NCBI RefSeq assembly: GCF_043641665.1
Contig: NC_092194.1
Location: 12,439,298-12,503,297, forward strand
Direction of reading: 5' to 3'
DNA length: 64,000 nucleotides
Origin: Enoplosus armatus
Taxonomy: Eukaryota > Chordata > Actinopteri > Centrarchiformes > Enoplosidae
In this document: positions 27,350 through 38,300 of the stretch, one piece after another
How the letters are laid out: every line of letters begins with the position of its first letter
Position numbering within the stretch: the stretch's first letter is position 1
Translations under genes and position numbers: made by a program
Notes under the pieces: model-generated
What the model was told of the DNA's origin: nothing
Seen by the model: the letters and a program-made list of their open reading frames with translations, nothing else
Database searches by the model: none

Positions 27350-28296
27350 TTATGGACGCCACCACGGTTTTAGGCAAAAGTGCTATGAAATGCGCTCTAA
27401 ACTAGAAGGTTGTTATGAATTGGTATGATCCTGAGATAATTAACTTGAGAGATGGTATAAAATAGAAAAGTTAAAAGACATTGAACAGTTTTATTAAGTT
27501 TATTTATATTAACTTAATGAACTAAAGCTCAACAGAGCTGCATGAAATATGCTGTGTGATGACCTCTTCAAACGTGAAATAAACCAGGTTTAGCATTACT
27601 AAATCCTCAATGAACATTTGTTTTGCATTTTGCTCAGTGAGTTTATGCACTCGCAGCAACCAGGACATGGAGTGTTCAAATCAGAGCAGAACAAATTAGA
27701 ACAAATTAGAAACACATCTCTAGATGTCTTTGTATGGTGTTTACAAGCAACTTGAATGTCATTTTTAATTTCTGTCATTTTGTGCACAAGAGGCACTGGG
27801 TGCAATGTGACACAATAAACCTCAACAAAAATAGAAAAATTGAGTGGGTGGTATTGGGTGTAACTCAGAGCAGTCAAGAGCAATCCTGCTAATCGACTTT
27901 AGGGTAGTTAGTTAACCTGTCGTCAAAAGGAAACAAGTGTCTACAACTTGTCTGTACATTTTGAAAGTAGCAATCCAACGCTAAATATTTTTTTAGTGCT
28001 GTACACATAATGACATAGATTCGACGTATCATGTTGATACAGATGATCTTTCCAACAGAAGACATTGTGTGTAAAAACTGCTTTTTCTGCTCAAAATTAG
28101 CTTGTATGTGCTTGATTTTGAAAGTTCAGTTCAGCCGAATTCCGTGACCCCTCCGCAATGGACTCCAAGGTCTATTACAAATGTTACCTCAGCATGGCTA
28201 CGGCTGTGTACTGACACTCCCCACAGAAACACACACTGGAGAGCCTCTCGTAGTAGAGCTGTTAGCCCAGCTACAACACCAGTACCCACACAGTAG

Positions 28297-28710
28297 CTGC
28301 ATTTACATGGACCCTAATATTCCACTAATAATCTGAATAATAGTCCCCACGGGCGAGTAACATTAGGTGGTGTTAACGAGTGTCTGGAAGGGACAGAAAC
28401 ATGGCGGAAGCAAAAGAAAACTGGTCTGTGTGGATACAGCTTTTTTTGTTGGAGACCTTTTTAAAAGATTTAAGGGTTGTTGAAAGCCTCGATGGTCGAA
28501 AGTCTTGAAACGAGTGTTTGAAAAGATGAACGTGGCCGGAATCCACAGAACCATCGACTACATTAGAAAGCACTGGAGAAGTTTGAGGGTGCATATTACA
28601 AGGACGACAGTCTTGTTTACAACCCTGACATTCCGCCTTTGCATGTTTGGTTGAATGTATATCAGGATAATGCAAGGATTAATGTAGCTGCTACAGCGAC
28701 AGCTGTCTCT
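28297..28710 (+). mobile_element. Decayed DNA transposon fragment with Myb/SANT-like remnant
   Basis: The left part, TAGCTGCATTTACATGGACC, resembles the terminus of fish Harbinger/ISL2EU-type elements, which typically begin with a GCATTTACATG motif. From an ATG at 28401 the reading frame gives MAEAKENWSVW, then LRVVESLDGRKS, and after frame changes NVAGIHRTIDY (about 28528-28561). That order recalls the Myb/SANT-like DNA-binding protein encoded beside Harbinger transposases. Stops and frameshifts show it is dead. The family call is tentative. Confidence 0.4.
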
Positions 28711-29469
28711 TAACAGCACAGAGACATGTTCTCCAGTTTGAATCTACCTATACTGCAATCTAAAAGGCATTGTATTTGCACTTTTGAATTAAACTTAAAG
28801 CCTTCTGCACAATGTGAACTTATTTTCAATGTCCATTGCATAATATTGAAGCTCTATGGACACGTTTTTTATTGGGCACTGTCTGCAATTGTTTTTTTTT
28901 ACTTTTATGTGCCCTGGCACAGCTCAGCACAATTAGTTTTTTATGCAGTGCACTGGTACTTATTTACAAGAGTCACCTTATTTGAATGTTTGAAAGTTTT
29001 TTTTCTGTCCATTTATCCATTTAAAAGAGCATTGACGAGCCTTTGTCTCTCATTTGTGTTTTTTCTATTGTGATGTTCTATTAATGCAGATGCCCTGTAC
29101 AGCGTGGGAAGTGGGTGGCCATATATGTGGTCAGTGCCCCCCTTGCGTTGCTACCACGGGTTTGCACTGGGCATTCACTGACTGGTTAGGCTGAGGGTAG
29201 TTGGCAGTACAGTCACCAGCCTCCTCCAACCAACGTGAAAGTTCTTCTTTTTGAAAGTACCCTCCACCTCGACTTTAACATCCTGAATCATTTCTACCCC
29301 CACTCTGACAGAGCTGAGGTACACGTTAAATGAGTTCTTCTCTGGAGTTAAACAATCCACATTTAAACTCACAGTAATAATATCCTTTGATGCCAACATC
29401 TTGGTAAATATGCAGGAAACATTCTGAACATTACCTGCACCCTTACAAATACAGGCTTTGATAGTTAAA

Positions 29470-30270
29470 GCTCATTGAGACCAGCCTGCCCACAGCATGT
29501 GGTTTCAGTGCGGACCTGAGGCAGGTGACAATGTTCCCACTGGTGCTGAAAGCTCTCTCAGATAGGGTACTGGTGGAGGGACATTTGTTTGGTGGCATTT
29601 CCACCACTCCAAAGGGTCACGGTCTGCAGGTAGCTTCTCAGCTGCACTTTAATAGTCTCCTCGTCTGAGAGAGTTGCTCTGCTCTCAGCTGTGCTGCTGC
29701 TGCCCTGCTTTTTTAAAAAGCTGGCCAACGTTTTCCTTTTTACCTCAGGTTCAGCTGCTGCTGCTGCTACAGCCCTTGGGAGAGCTGATGAAGTGCCAGT
29801 GGTGTCTGCCTGTTGGGGTGTCCCCAGTTCTGCCTGAGCAATGTCCAGGTCCCTCTTCCTTTTCCAGGACTATGAGAAGGCACCAACAATTTGTTTTGCA
29901 CACCGACCACACGTTCTATGCGGGCATCTTTTACACTTCTCTCTGTAAAAACTACAAACAGGCTATTAATTACTTCAAAAAAAAAAAAAAAATTCACGAT
30001 GTTGGTTTTCCCTCTGTCAGTTGTTAGGGCCACCTCCTCACCTCTCCCAGTCCTCAGGCATGAAGCGCCTCTCTCAAGCCTTGTGCAGTTATTTCTCCAT
30101 TGTGGTCGCCCAGGAAATACGACGTTTGCACACCGTGTTTGTGCAACTCCCAGTCATCAATGATGAAGTGTACCGTTATGCTGAGGTATGGCTCCACAGG
30201 GCTGTTGTAGAAAAGTGGGCGACTGTACGTTGCTCCGCTTCCAGCTCGCTTCGGTGTTATTGGTAGAATG
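29470..30270 (-). pseudogene. Frameshifted hAT (ZBED-like) transposase
   Basis: Read on the minus strand. The upstream part (30095-30165) gives a segment with DDWELHKHGVQTSYF, like the conserved DxWxLxxxxLQTxYF block of ZBED-type hAT transposases; LREAL and LTTDRGKTNIV follow, the latter matching the usual LTTDNGTNIV. The C-terminal dimerisation region is also visible: DPLEWWKCHQ at about 29600-29622, then LSERAFSTSGNIVT at about 29527-29565. These two C-terminal motifs lie in different frames, and a poly-A/T tract (about 29978-29992) and stops break the middle. The copy is inactive. hAT elements move by cut-and-paste. Confidence 0.75.
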
Positions 30271-32159
30271 TTGGGATAGCAGTTTGGCTATTGAAGTATT
30301 TTCACCCCAGTAAGACATACCTCGAATCCAGTGTTTTAATCATTGCTCTGAACCCGTCTTTCTCAACTGTATGTAGTGGGACCATGTCCTTGCATAGGTG
30401 GATGGTGATTGCGTTTGTAAAGTTGCTCCTCCACTTGCTTTTCCTGTCGCATGCAGTATCTTAAATATTACATTTTCATTCTGATAAATTAATTTATTTG
30501 TGCTTTAGTTGCTGCCTTTGACGTCAGTGGCTCCAGTCTTATCCCCATACACCAATTCAGAGCTACGTCATGGGAATAGTGTTATATTATTAGATTAGAT
30601 TGCTGTTGAAGTTTTCTGCATACATTTAATTAACTAAATGACAAAAAGTCAAAGTAGTTTTCATCTAATATAGATTATAAACCTAAATCTGTTAACATTT
30701 TCTACAGATGAATTTAGCAGTGATGGAGAAAATGTTCAATATACTGACTAATGATTATCTGGCATGCACTCCTCCCACATGCAAGCTGTTTTTCTGACAT
30801 TTCCTCTTTTATTGCATTCATGTCTCCTGCTGATCTCTCCATATGGTTTATATGTTTACTGCACATGTTCTGCACTCGGCCCCTCACATATCTCACACAT
30901 CTCCTCCATCACTTTCCAATCTGAGATGAAACCGAATCTTTAAAGGAGAGCATATTTGAAAGTTACTGATCAAAAATGTAGAAATCTGTAATCATATGGA
31001 AGCCCGCAAACTTTACAAGGCCTCTATGTGACAAACATCTGAAGGTGTGCAATGTTGATGCATACTGCTTCATGAATATTGCTTGAATGTGGGAGGTTAA
31101 TGGCTTGAGCTTTAATTATCACCTTAATGAAAAGGCAAGATGTTCATACTGACACCTCAGTAATGATCATGTTTGCCGAATTATATACATCCACATCCTA
31201 CATGGCGTGACATGCTAACAATTTAAGTCTGGGTGTGAAAGTTGAACTGAAAGCCTGAGTCGTTCAATTATTTAGATGCCCTTCCATAACCTGCAGTTTC
31301 TCCCAAAATGTGAGGATGTGGGTTAATTTGTGTCTTTTTATTAGGTGCGAAAGGGTACCATTTTCTTTTTATGAGCCCAATATCCTGGAGATTTGAATCA
31401 GATTTGAGGCACCTAATGATGGGAAGGATGGAAAATTCATTCATCACTAACTGTCTTTTTTAGTTTTCTGTATAGTTATTAAATGTTTATATACTTCTTT
31501 GAAGAAAACCTTTCAGACAGCACAGATGCACACATTCTTTTCTGTAATTGCTGGAAGTGTGGCAATAAATTTCCATATCCATAATAACAGAGAACGTATA
31601 TCTCCAGTGTTTACATTTTGAAGTCTTGCCCCAACGCTAGCAGGAGCATACCAAAAGCTATTATGACTACTTAAGTGTGACTGGCAGTTTACATTTGGAA
31701 CTTGTCTAGAAAAAGACTGCATGTAACAGACAAACAAACCTCTTGGGTGGTACAGAGACTGGAAGAATTCATGACAGCATTCACTCTACGGCATAACATG
31801 TAGTCATTGGTGTTTTGTATGTTGATGTCAAAGTAATGAGCACAACTGGCAGTAAACTCCTAATAAAATTCAGCATATTCTTAAGACAGCTGTTGAATAT
31901 GACGCTGCGAGCAAATACCTGGATCCTCACTGTGTGTCCAGGTGTGCTCATTTAATGTTCACGCCATCATCTGGTGTGGACATTGATACCTTATGTATAA
32001 ATGTGCAAATCGGATAAGGTTGAAAACGGCATCAATGATGCATTGGTAATTATATAAAAAGCTGCACTGTACTTCTAAGATGTTGCAGCTCTGGTGTGGG
32101 AGTCTATTTGTTTACTTGTGATGTTTGTACATAGGTATATCTTAGCCGTGCTACAGTTG

Positions 32160-32265
32160 TGGCTCCATGGATGGCAATGCTGGTTGATTGGTCCACCACT
32201 TTGGTCCAGACTGAAATATCTCAACAACTAGAGGCTTCAAAACGGTATGCATGTTCCCCTACTGG
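32160..32265. repeat. Fish repeat fragment (GGTCCACCACTTTGGTCCAGA type)
   Basis: Contains GGTCCACCACTTTGGTCCAG followed by CTGAAATATCTCAACAACTA, a recognisable block of a repeat common in percomorph non-coding DNA, probably the same family as the piece in intron 2 of ppp2r5c. Confidence 0.5.
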
Positions 32266-32283
32266 CCAACCTACTGACTGCGG

Positions 32284-33120
32284 CAGGGTCCGAAATTAAC
32301 TCCCGCCAAGCACCAAATGCAGTGTCTTTGCAGTGTCTCTATCACGTTTTGGTGCCATTTCCTGCTTCTGTCCTCTGCTGTCTGTGTCGGAGTTTGTCAC
32401 ACACACTCTAACGCGTTTTTACGCGTGTCAAAACCATCTCAAGCTCTCCTAGTTTCACGGCACACAACATTAGCTACTCTGTTAAACTACCACTTGCCAC
32501 CGATCTGCTGCTAGCTACCTTTAGGCTAATTAAATTTACATATTTACAAATATTTACAAGGGCTGACAACCTGTTTAGCACTAAAACACTAACTCTGCCT
32601 TTCTCAGGAACACTGCGCTGGCCGAATGCCCTAGCAGTCCTTTGGGTCTGTTTGGTGATCATGCCTAGATTGCCAGAGGGTGAGTCAGAGCAGGTACATT
32701 TGCACAAGGTTGATTGCGGTAGAGAATGAGCAGTCTGATGAGGAGGTTTAAGTTGATTAAAATGACATGACAGCATCCGATAAAACCTTACAATGTACTG
32801 TTATGTTTGACAGGCAATTCATTATTTTTGCCGGTAAAAATATGTTTGGCCGGTGGATTTTTTCCATCTTCCAGTCCCCTTGGTCGAGTCAGTCAAAAAG
32901 TTAACTTTGGATACAGCTTTGGCAACTACCATAGCTGCAGACTGGGCGAATGAATGTAATAAAATTGCTGCTTTCCTGATGAGTTGACATGTGTCAACTC
33001 TGGAAAATAGGTCAGCGGCGTATCCTGACGATTTGATGCGCAGCCACCTGCAATGATGGTGTGGGCTTACATAGAAAACATTTGGAGCCACCAGTGTGTT
33101 GCCCTGTTGATATGACACAT
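32284..33120 (-). mobile_element. hAT-like transposon remnant
   Basis: One edge reads CAGGGTCCGAAATTAACTCC, the form of a hAT terminus. The other side carries GCCGGTAAAAATATGTTTGG. A minus-strand frame (32822-33118, 98 codons) encodes a protein-like segment with VDTCQLIRKAAILLHSFAQS and AKAVSKVNFLTDSTKGTG. No complete transposase remains. The assignment rests mainly on the terminus and on the likeness of the segment to zinc-finger hAT-derived proteins. Confidence 0.45.
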
Positions 33121-33200
33121 TTGATGTCTTCTGTTCGATATTTATTGTGGTTTGTGTAATAACTGTTTTTGCTCTTTAGAACATGTCATATTATTAGTCA

Positions 33201-33345
33201 GAGGTGGTGGTTAACACTGTCACAGCAAGAAGATTCTGGGTTTGAATCTGCTGGCTGGCTGGTGCCTTTCTGTGCTGGCCTGCTGGTCCCAGTATGTGGG
33301 TTTCCTCTGGGTACTCTTCTTTCATTTCAAAGATAGTTGGAGTTT
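33201..33345 (+). repeat. SINE-like fragment with tRNA B-box-like motif
   Basis: The order GGTTAACACTGTCACAGCAAG, GATTCTGGGTTTGAATCTGC and GGGTTTCCTCTGGGTACTC is that of a repeat dispersed widely in teleosts. GGTTTGAATC resembles a pol III B box. The copy is truncated. Confidence 0.55.
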
Positions 33346-33947
33346 TTCAGCTAACACAATTGTTTTAACACAGTATTTAAATCTTACATGTCAATAGATG
33401 CTCCCTGTGTTAAATTCTATACTTTGCATCTAAATTAGTCAAATTGTTATGTGTCAAAACTTTCTAATAGGCCAAGAGTTACTAAACAGGCATAATATAG
33501 TGTCACATTATGTAAACAATTGATCAATTTTACATGGTTCTTATTGTCTCATTTGTGCTTATTTTGGTGACACAAGGATGTTTCATGAATCAGAAATGTG
33601 TTTTTGGATGCTTTGAAATTATATATAATGACACAATTGTAACTGAAATTTGTAACTTTTGACTGAAAGATATTTGATAAGGCTTCAAGTGACCGTCAAA
33701 ACCAAGATATGGTGTAGTATATTCAAAAATAAAAATCTTGTTCCAAGTCTTCATTATACCAGACATGCAAGGCTATCCGTAAATGCTGGAAGATGTGTGG
33801 TGCTTCAGAATTCAAATTAAGTTCACAGCAGCGAAGCTGCCTCTCTATGCAATGGAGCCATCACCAGAACAGCAGGGGTATTGAACAGACATTCACTCTA
33901 ATTATAAATCAACCTCTTGCTGCTCAGCCTGCTCAGATTGCTCACAC

Positions 33948-34011
33948 TGGTCTCTCTCTCTGCCCGTCTCTCTCTCCCTTTCTCTGTCTCTCTCCCTCTC
34001 TCTCGCCCACA
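33948..34011 (+). repeat. CT-rich low-complexity tract
   Basis: About 60 bases made almost wholly of C and T with (TCTC)n character, immediately before a candidate acceptor site at 34021-34022. It could serve as a polypyrimidine tract. Confidence 0.85.
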
Positions 34012-34022
34012 TCTACCCGCAG

Positions 34023-35378
34023 CCAACTACTTTGGTTCATCCAAGGTAAATCTGCAATGGGTAAACAATCACCACCATAGGGGAAACGAACAAGTGTTTT
34101 CCTGTCTGAAGATGGACACTTTATCAAATATTTAATACATATAACCATTAAGGTAGAATTACAGCTGAATAAATGTAAATCAAAACTACTTGATCTCAGT
34201 CCACATAGTGCTAAAATGTAACTAGACCAAACATGTTGGAGGCAGCCCAGGAGGCTATAATGCTCATAACACACCAGAAAGCATAACAGACAAAGCTTAA
34301 ACACTTACCACTAGTTGGACAAAAATGTAGGCTTGAGTGTGGTGCCAGAGGAGTGGACATCTCAGAGCTTGTCTGCTTGTTGGGCTCAACTCTGTCAGAG
34401 TTGCTTAACTTTCATCAGTTCAGTTGTAGTTGGTCAGCTGAAATATCTTTAAAGTCGTGGCTATCATGAGAAGGCTCTGTTTGAATGCCCCACTAGTCAC
34501 TGGTGGTCACTATTGTTATTCAAGTCTTTGTCAGTGGAAATTAACAAATGGCTTGGAGTTAATGAGTCACTCACATTATCATGTTTATATGCTATATTAG
34601 AAATATTTTCAAGGTACATCTGAGGCTTACTGGAATTTGGTTATTAGTTGTTATTATTAGAATAGTCTCGCATAGCCAGACCTATCTCTGCACTTCATTT
34701 TAGCGCTAGGAGAAGGGTCTGACTGAACCCATTATCAATCTCGTATAGGTGGGAAAAACACTCTGCCTTGTTTGCATGTCTTTAAACCAATCACAATCAT
34801 CTTGGGTGGCGCTAAACCCAGGATGCAGCGACGGTGCCCTTGCTAAACTGTAACACGGACATAGTGGAAGGGGAGGAGAATTCGGCCCAAATACCCACAG
34901 CCTACATCCTGTGAGCTAGACTATTATTAGAGGTATCCTGTACTGTAGTGTTGCACAAGAGTAAATGTAGACCTGTTCCATTAAATAGTTCTTTAGATAT
35001 TTCAATTTGGATGAAATTGTTCGACCAACGGACCCAAAAAGCTACATTGCCATAGTTGGGTGAACGCTACTAGCTATCTAAAAATGTACGCAAAACATGG
35101 GTCATAGAATAATCCCTGCTGGTCTGAACATTAGTCTATGTAATCAGGTTAAGATGTATTTTTTCTTCTGTGTGTACTTATAGAGCTTTACCATTGACTC
35201 ATTTTCATTTTATCTCCTACAGTTGATGGTATTAACAGGGCACTATGTCACGTTCTTAAGATTCCTACTAATGCACTGTGACGCCTTGTCCTCTGACCTG
35301 AAGGTGCAGATCCGTAACCAGGTCACCATCCTAGTTACCTCAGTGATCGTGCCTGTCATGGCTGATGCCAATGTCTGA
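34023..35378 (+). CDS. Candidate 3' end of an unidentified gene (two exons)
   Basis: Exon a, 34023-34045 (23 nt), lies between CCCGCAG and GGTAAAT-type splice signals. Exon b, 35223-35378, follows a clean polypyrimidine tract and CTCCTACAG and ends in TGA. Joined, they read in one phase as NYFGSSK, then LMVLTGHYVTFLRFLLMHCD, SSDLKVQIRNQVTILV and a hydrophobic end VPVMADANV. Exon b favours G or C at codon third positions, unlike the AT-rich surroundings, and looks like an amphipathic helical (HEAT/ARM-like) segment. A further candidate, 31890-31941, ends in the phase needed to join exon a. I do not recognise the protein. No AATAAA follows closely, so it may be a relic. Confidence 0.4.
34661..34925. 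mobile_element. MITE with AATAGTCT inverted termini
   Basis: The element starts AATAGTCTCGC and ends GCTAGACTATT; the outer eight bases are perfect inverted repeats. ATTAG flanks both sides and may be the target-site duplication. At 265 bases with no coding frame it is a non-autonomous DNA element. Confidence 0.65.
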
Positions 35379-35399
35379 TGTAATCTGTATCTCGAGTAA

Positions 35400-38300
35400 A
35401 TCTGTCCTTAATTACGATGAGCATCAGCTGTGCAATGTGGCACCAGGTTCTTATTTCGAATAACAAAGCAAATGCTGGCCCTAAAAGACATTTTCCAATG
35501 GATTTCTATGTGCTACTGTGCATGGCTGTCACTTACTGTGATTCGTAGAGGAGGAGTTGTCTGTGTGTTTGTTTTAATGTTTGTCTAAGGTGTATCTGCA
35601 GCCATGCTGTGCTACAGTAAGGAGAAAAGCTTTCTACAAAAACAGTTAGGAAAAGATTTCACCCTTTTTAAGGCAAACAAGATCAGGTAAAATGGCAACT
35701 CCTTCAAGAGTCCATCATTTCATCAATGACACACAGTTACTGTGGATAGAAAAGTCACATTAGCTAATTATACAGGAGTTATGACCCTTGAAACTGGAGC
35801 TGTAGTAAACAAGCTCGGCTAAACAATTAAGTCAAAACCAAAGCACCAAAACAACCACACTCATTGGTTATGTCATTCAACATACCAGGAATTCCTAGAG
35901 AAAATACTGTCTTGCACGTGTTAACACTGGTCCGTTTGCCGTAACCTTCCCCTTTGCCTTTCCAGTTGTCCAAACCACACCCTGAGGTGAAACGAGTCCA
36001 GAGGAGTGTGGGGGGCCCTGCATTGTGGTGGCTGAGCTTAGGAAGGATTTAAACACTACTACTTAACGGCTCTTAACCTCACTGACCCTTTTGGGACTAA
36101 TATAAATCCTGTTGTGCTAGAGAATTACATTAAGCCCTTGCTTTGAACCCAGGCCCCAGTGAGCACATGGACTGGTGCGTTTACGGTAGATTTTTCAGCT
36201 AAAATTTTCCCTAACTTGGTAAGCTATGAGCCTTGTGTTTTCATGATTACTAGACCACACGGGTTGGAGAGGTTTTAATTGGTGGAGATGGCCCACACAG
36301 ATTTTTTTGTGTTTTTTTTTTTTTTTAGGTTTTGATGATGCTAATTCAGCTTTTCAGATCAACATTTACTGCCAGTAACCAATTACTGAAATGCTAACTC
36401 TAGAAGAGCCAAATTAGACAAGTGCAAAAATCACTGGTGCACATCAGTGGCTTCGTCTAGTTGCCTCATTGCCTGTCTTCTTATTTTTTTATGATCTTTC
36501 TCTCTTATGACTTGCATATAATCTAAACAATTAACCTCAATTTCGTGAAGCCATCCTATAAATGTCCTGGTCTCACCTCATTAAGTTGTGACTTAAACAA
36601 AGTGGAGCCTGTGCTGCAGGCGCTGGAAGTGTTTTGTTTGGATTTTTTTCCCCCCTTCTTTTCTTTCGCTTGCCTCAGAAAATATCTGGAGCTCATTTGG
36701 AGAATAGGTTTCAATTCTCTCCCACCACCTAATGATTGGCGCGATGGTAGGGCTAAAACAAGCACCATGACAGCAAATACATTTCGAACTGTGTTGAACA
36801 GAATCCTGAACTCAAAATCCACTTCAAGACCCATGGAAGTTTTCATTTCAAAACCTATTTTTTGTTATTTCTCCCACTAAACGACCAAACCATCATTACA
36901 TTTTACAGATATACAACATATCACTTTATGTATTACAGACTTCTTAATAGTTAAAATAGTCCATCTGTGTTGAGGAACAAGGGTAACACACGAATACACC
37001 TTCTATTGCTTCTCAGCAGCAGGCTTAAGTTTGACTTGAAATGGGGAAAACCATGGTGCCATTTGACTGGTCTGACCTAAAGGTGCTTTTTGTCTCCCAG
37101 TTATAACTTGACTTAGCCTGCGCCAAATGTCACAGTGTTATTGCCAAATACATATATTTAAAAAATAATTTAATAACTGTATAACAATTAGTTATCAAGC
37201 TAAACATGACCAACACAGACGATGGTTGTGCAAACAGTAAAATTGGGGAATGTGGGACATCAACAGGCCAACGTTGGAACAACACTTGCTCTCAGATTTG
37301 AAGCACCTCATGGATCCTGGGATTAACGTGTACTTCACTGCTTCATTTGAATGTTTGATCTTCACTCTGCAGCACTGTGTGTTCAGAGTTTGACACTAGA
37401 AGGCTGTTGTCGAATTCATCAACGTTTCTCTGTGGTCAGTTTAAGTTAATTTACAAACATGATTTTGTGACAACACAAGTAGTTGGGAAACTAATCCTGG
37501 TCCACTGTGCGACTTACATGATTGCGGTGTGGAAACTTGAAGCCTCCAGTGCACACATACTGAGAACTGGAGCTGACATCTTGTGTCCAAATATTTTTAG
37601 ATTTTTCAATGAGCAGCAGATGTAATTTTAAATGTAAAATTTTTAACTAGGTAATTAAACTTTTTAGTGAAAAAAAAACTCACAAAAATTACTATTCAAT
37701 TCAGAGTATAGCGTATCTGTTACCTAGTGGCTAGTAGAGAAATGGTAACTGATACCACACTGAGCCAGAGCTGAAATTATCTTATTTATAGCACACTTTT
37801 CAAAACCCAGGTCACAAAAAATCAACAATAGAAAAATCAAAGACCCTATGGGTAACAAAAGACAACTAGACCAGAAAAGAACTGGTTAAACAAAGTCTAG
37901 TAATATGAAAAAATAGAGACAATTCATGTAAAATAAAGAAAACTGGTCACGTCTCTTAGCTGACTGTCAATCGATGTTCATCAGAATGTCACTTTTGTAT
38001 TTGGTGCATCTTTGTAGATGAAGTAATCTTAACCCTAACCCCAACCCAGACATGACTCCTCCTTTAACCTTAATCCCAACCCAAAGATTAAACATAGCCT
38101 AGACATTCAACATCTGTGGGCTCCTATTGACACATTCACAGGTAGGCAGACACTCAAAGTCAAGTAGATCTTTAGTGACACTTTAGAGCTCCTTTTCTTC
38201 CCGTCTTCCAGCATAACAAGCAAATCCAAAGTTGAGAAACAATGTATTATTGAGAGAAAGAAGAGTATCAATACTGGTATACTCAAATAAAAGCAAGACA

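Noticed and set aside
36545..36880. 111-codon + frame with a 96-codon frame opposite
   Set aside because: No motif, no splice support, and both strands are open; most likely chance.
38028..38095. CCTAACCCCAACCC interstitial telomere-like patch
   Set aside because: Too degenerate and short to call an interstitial telomeric repeat.
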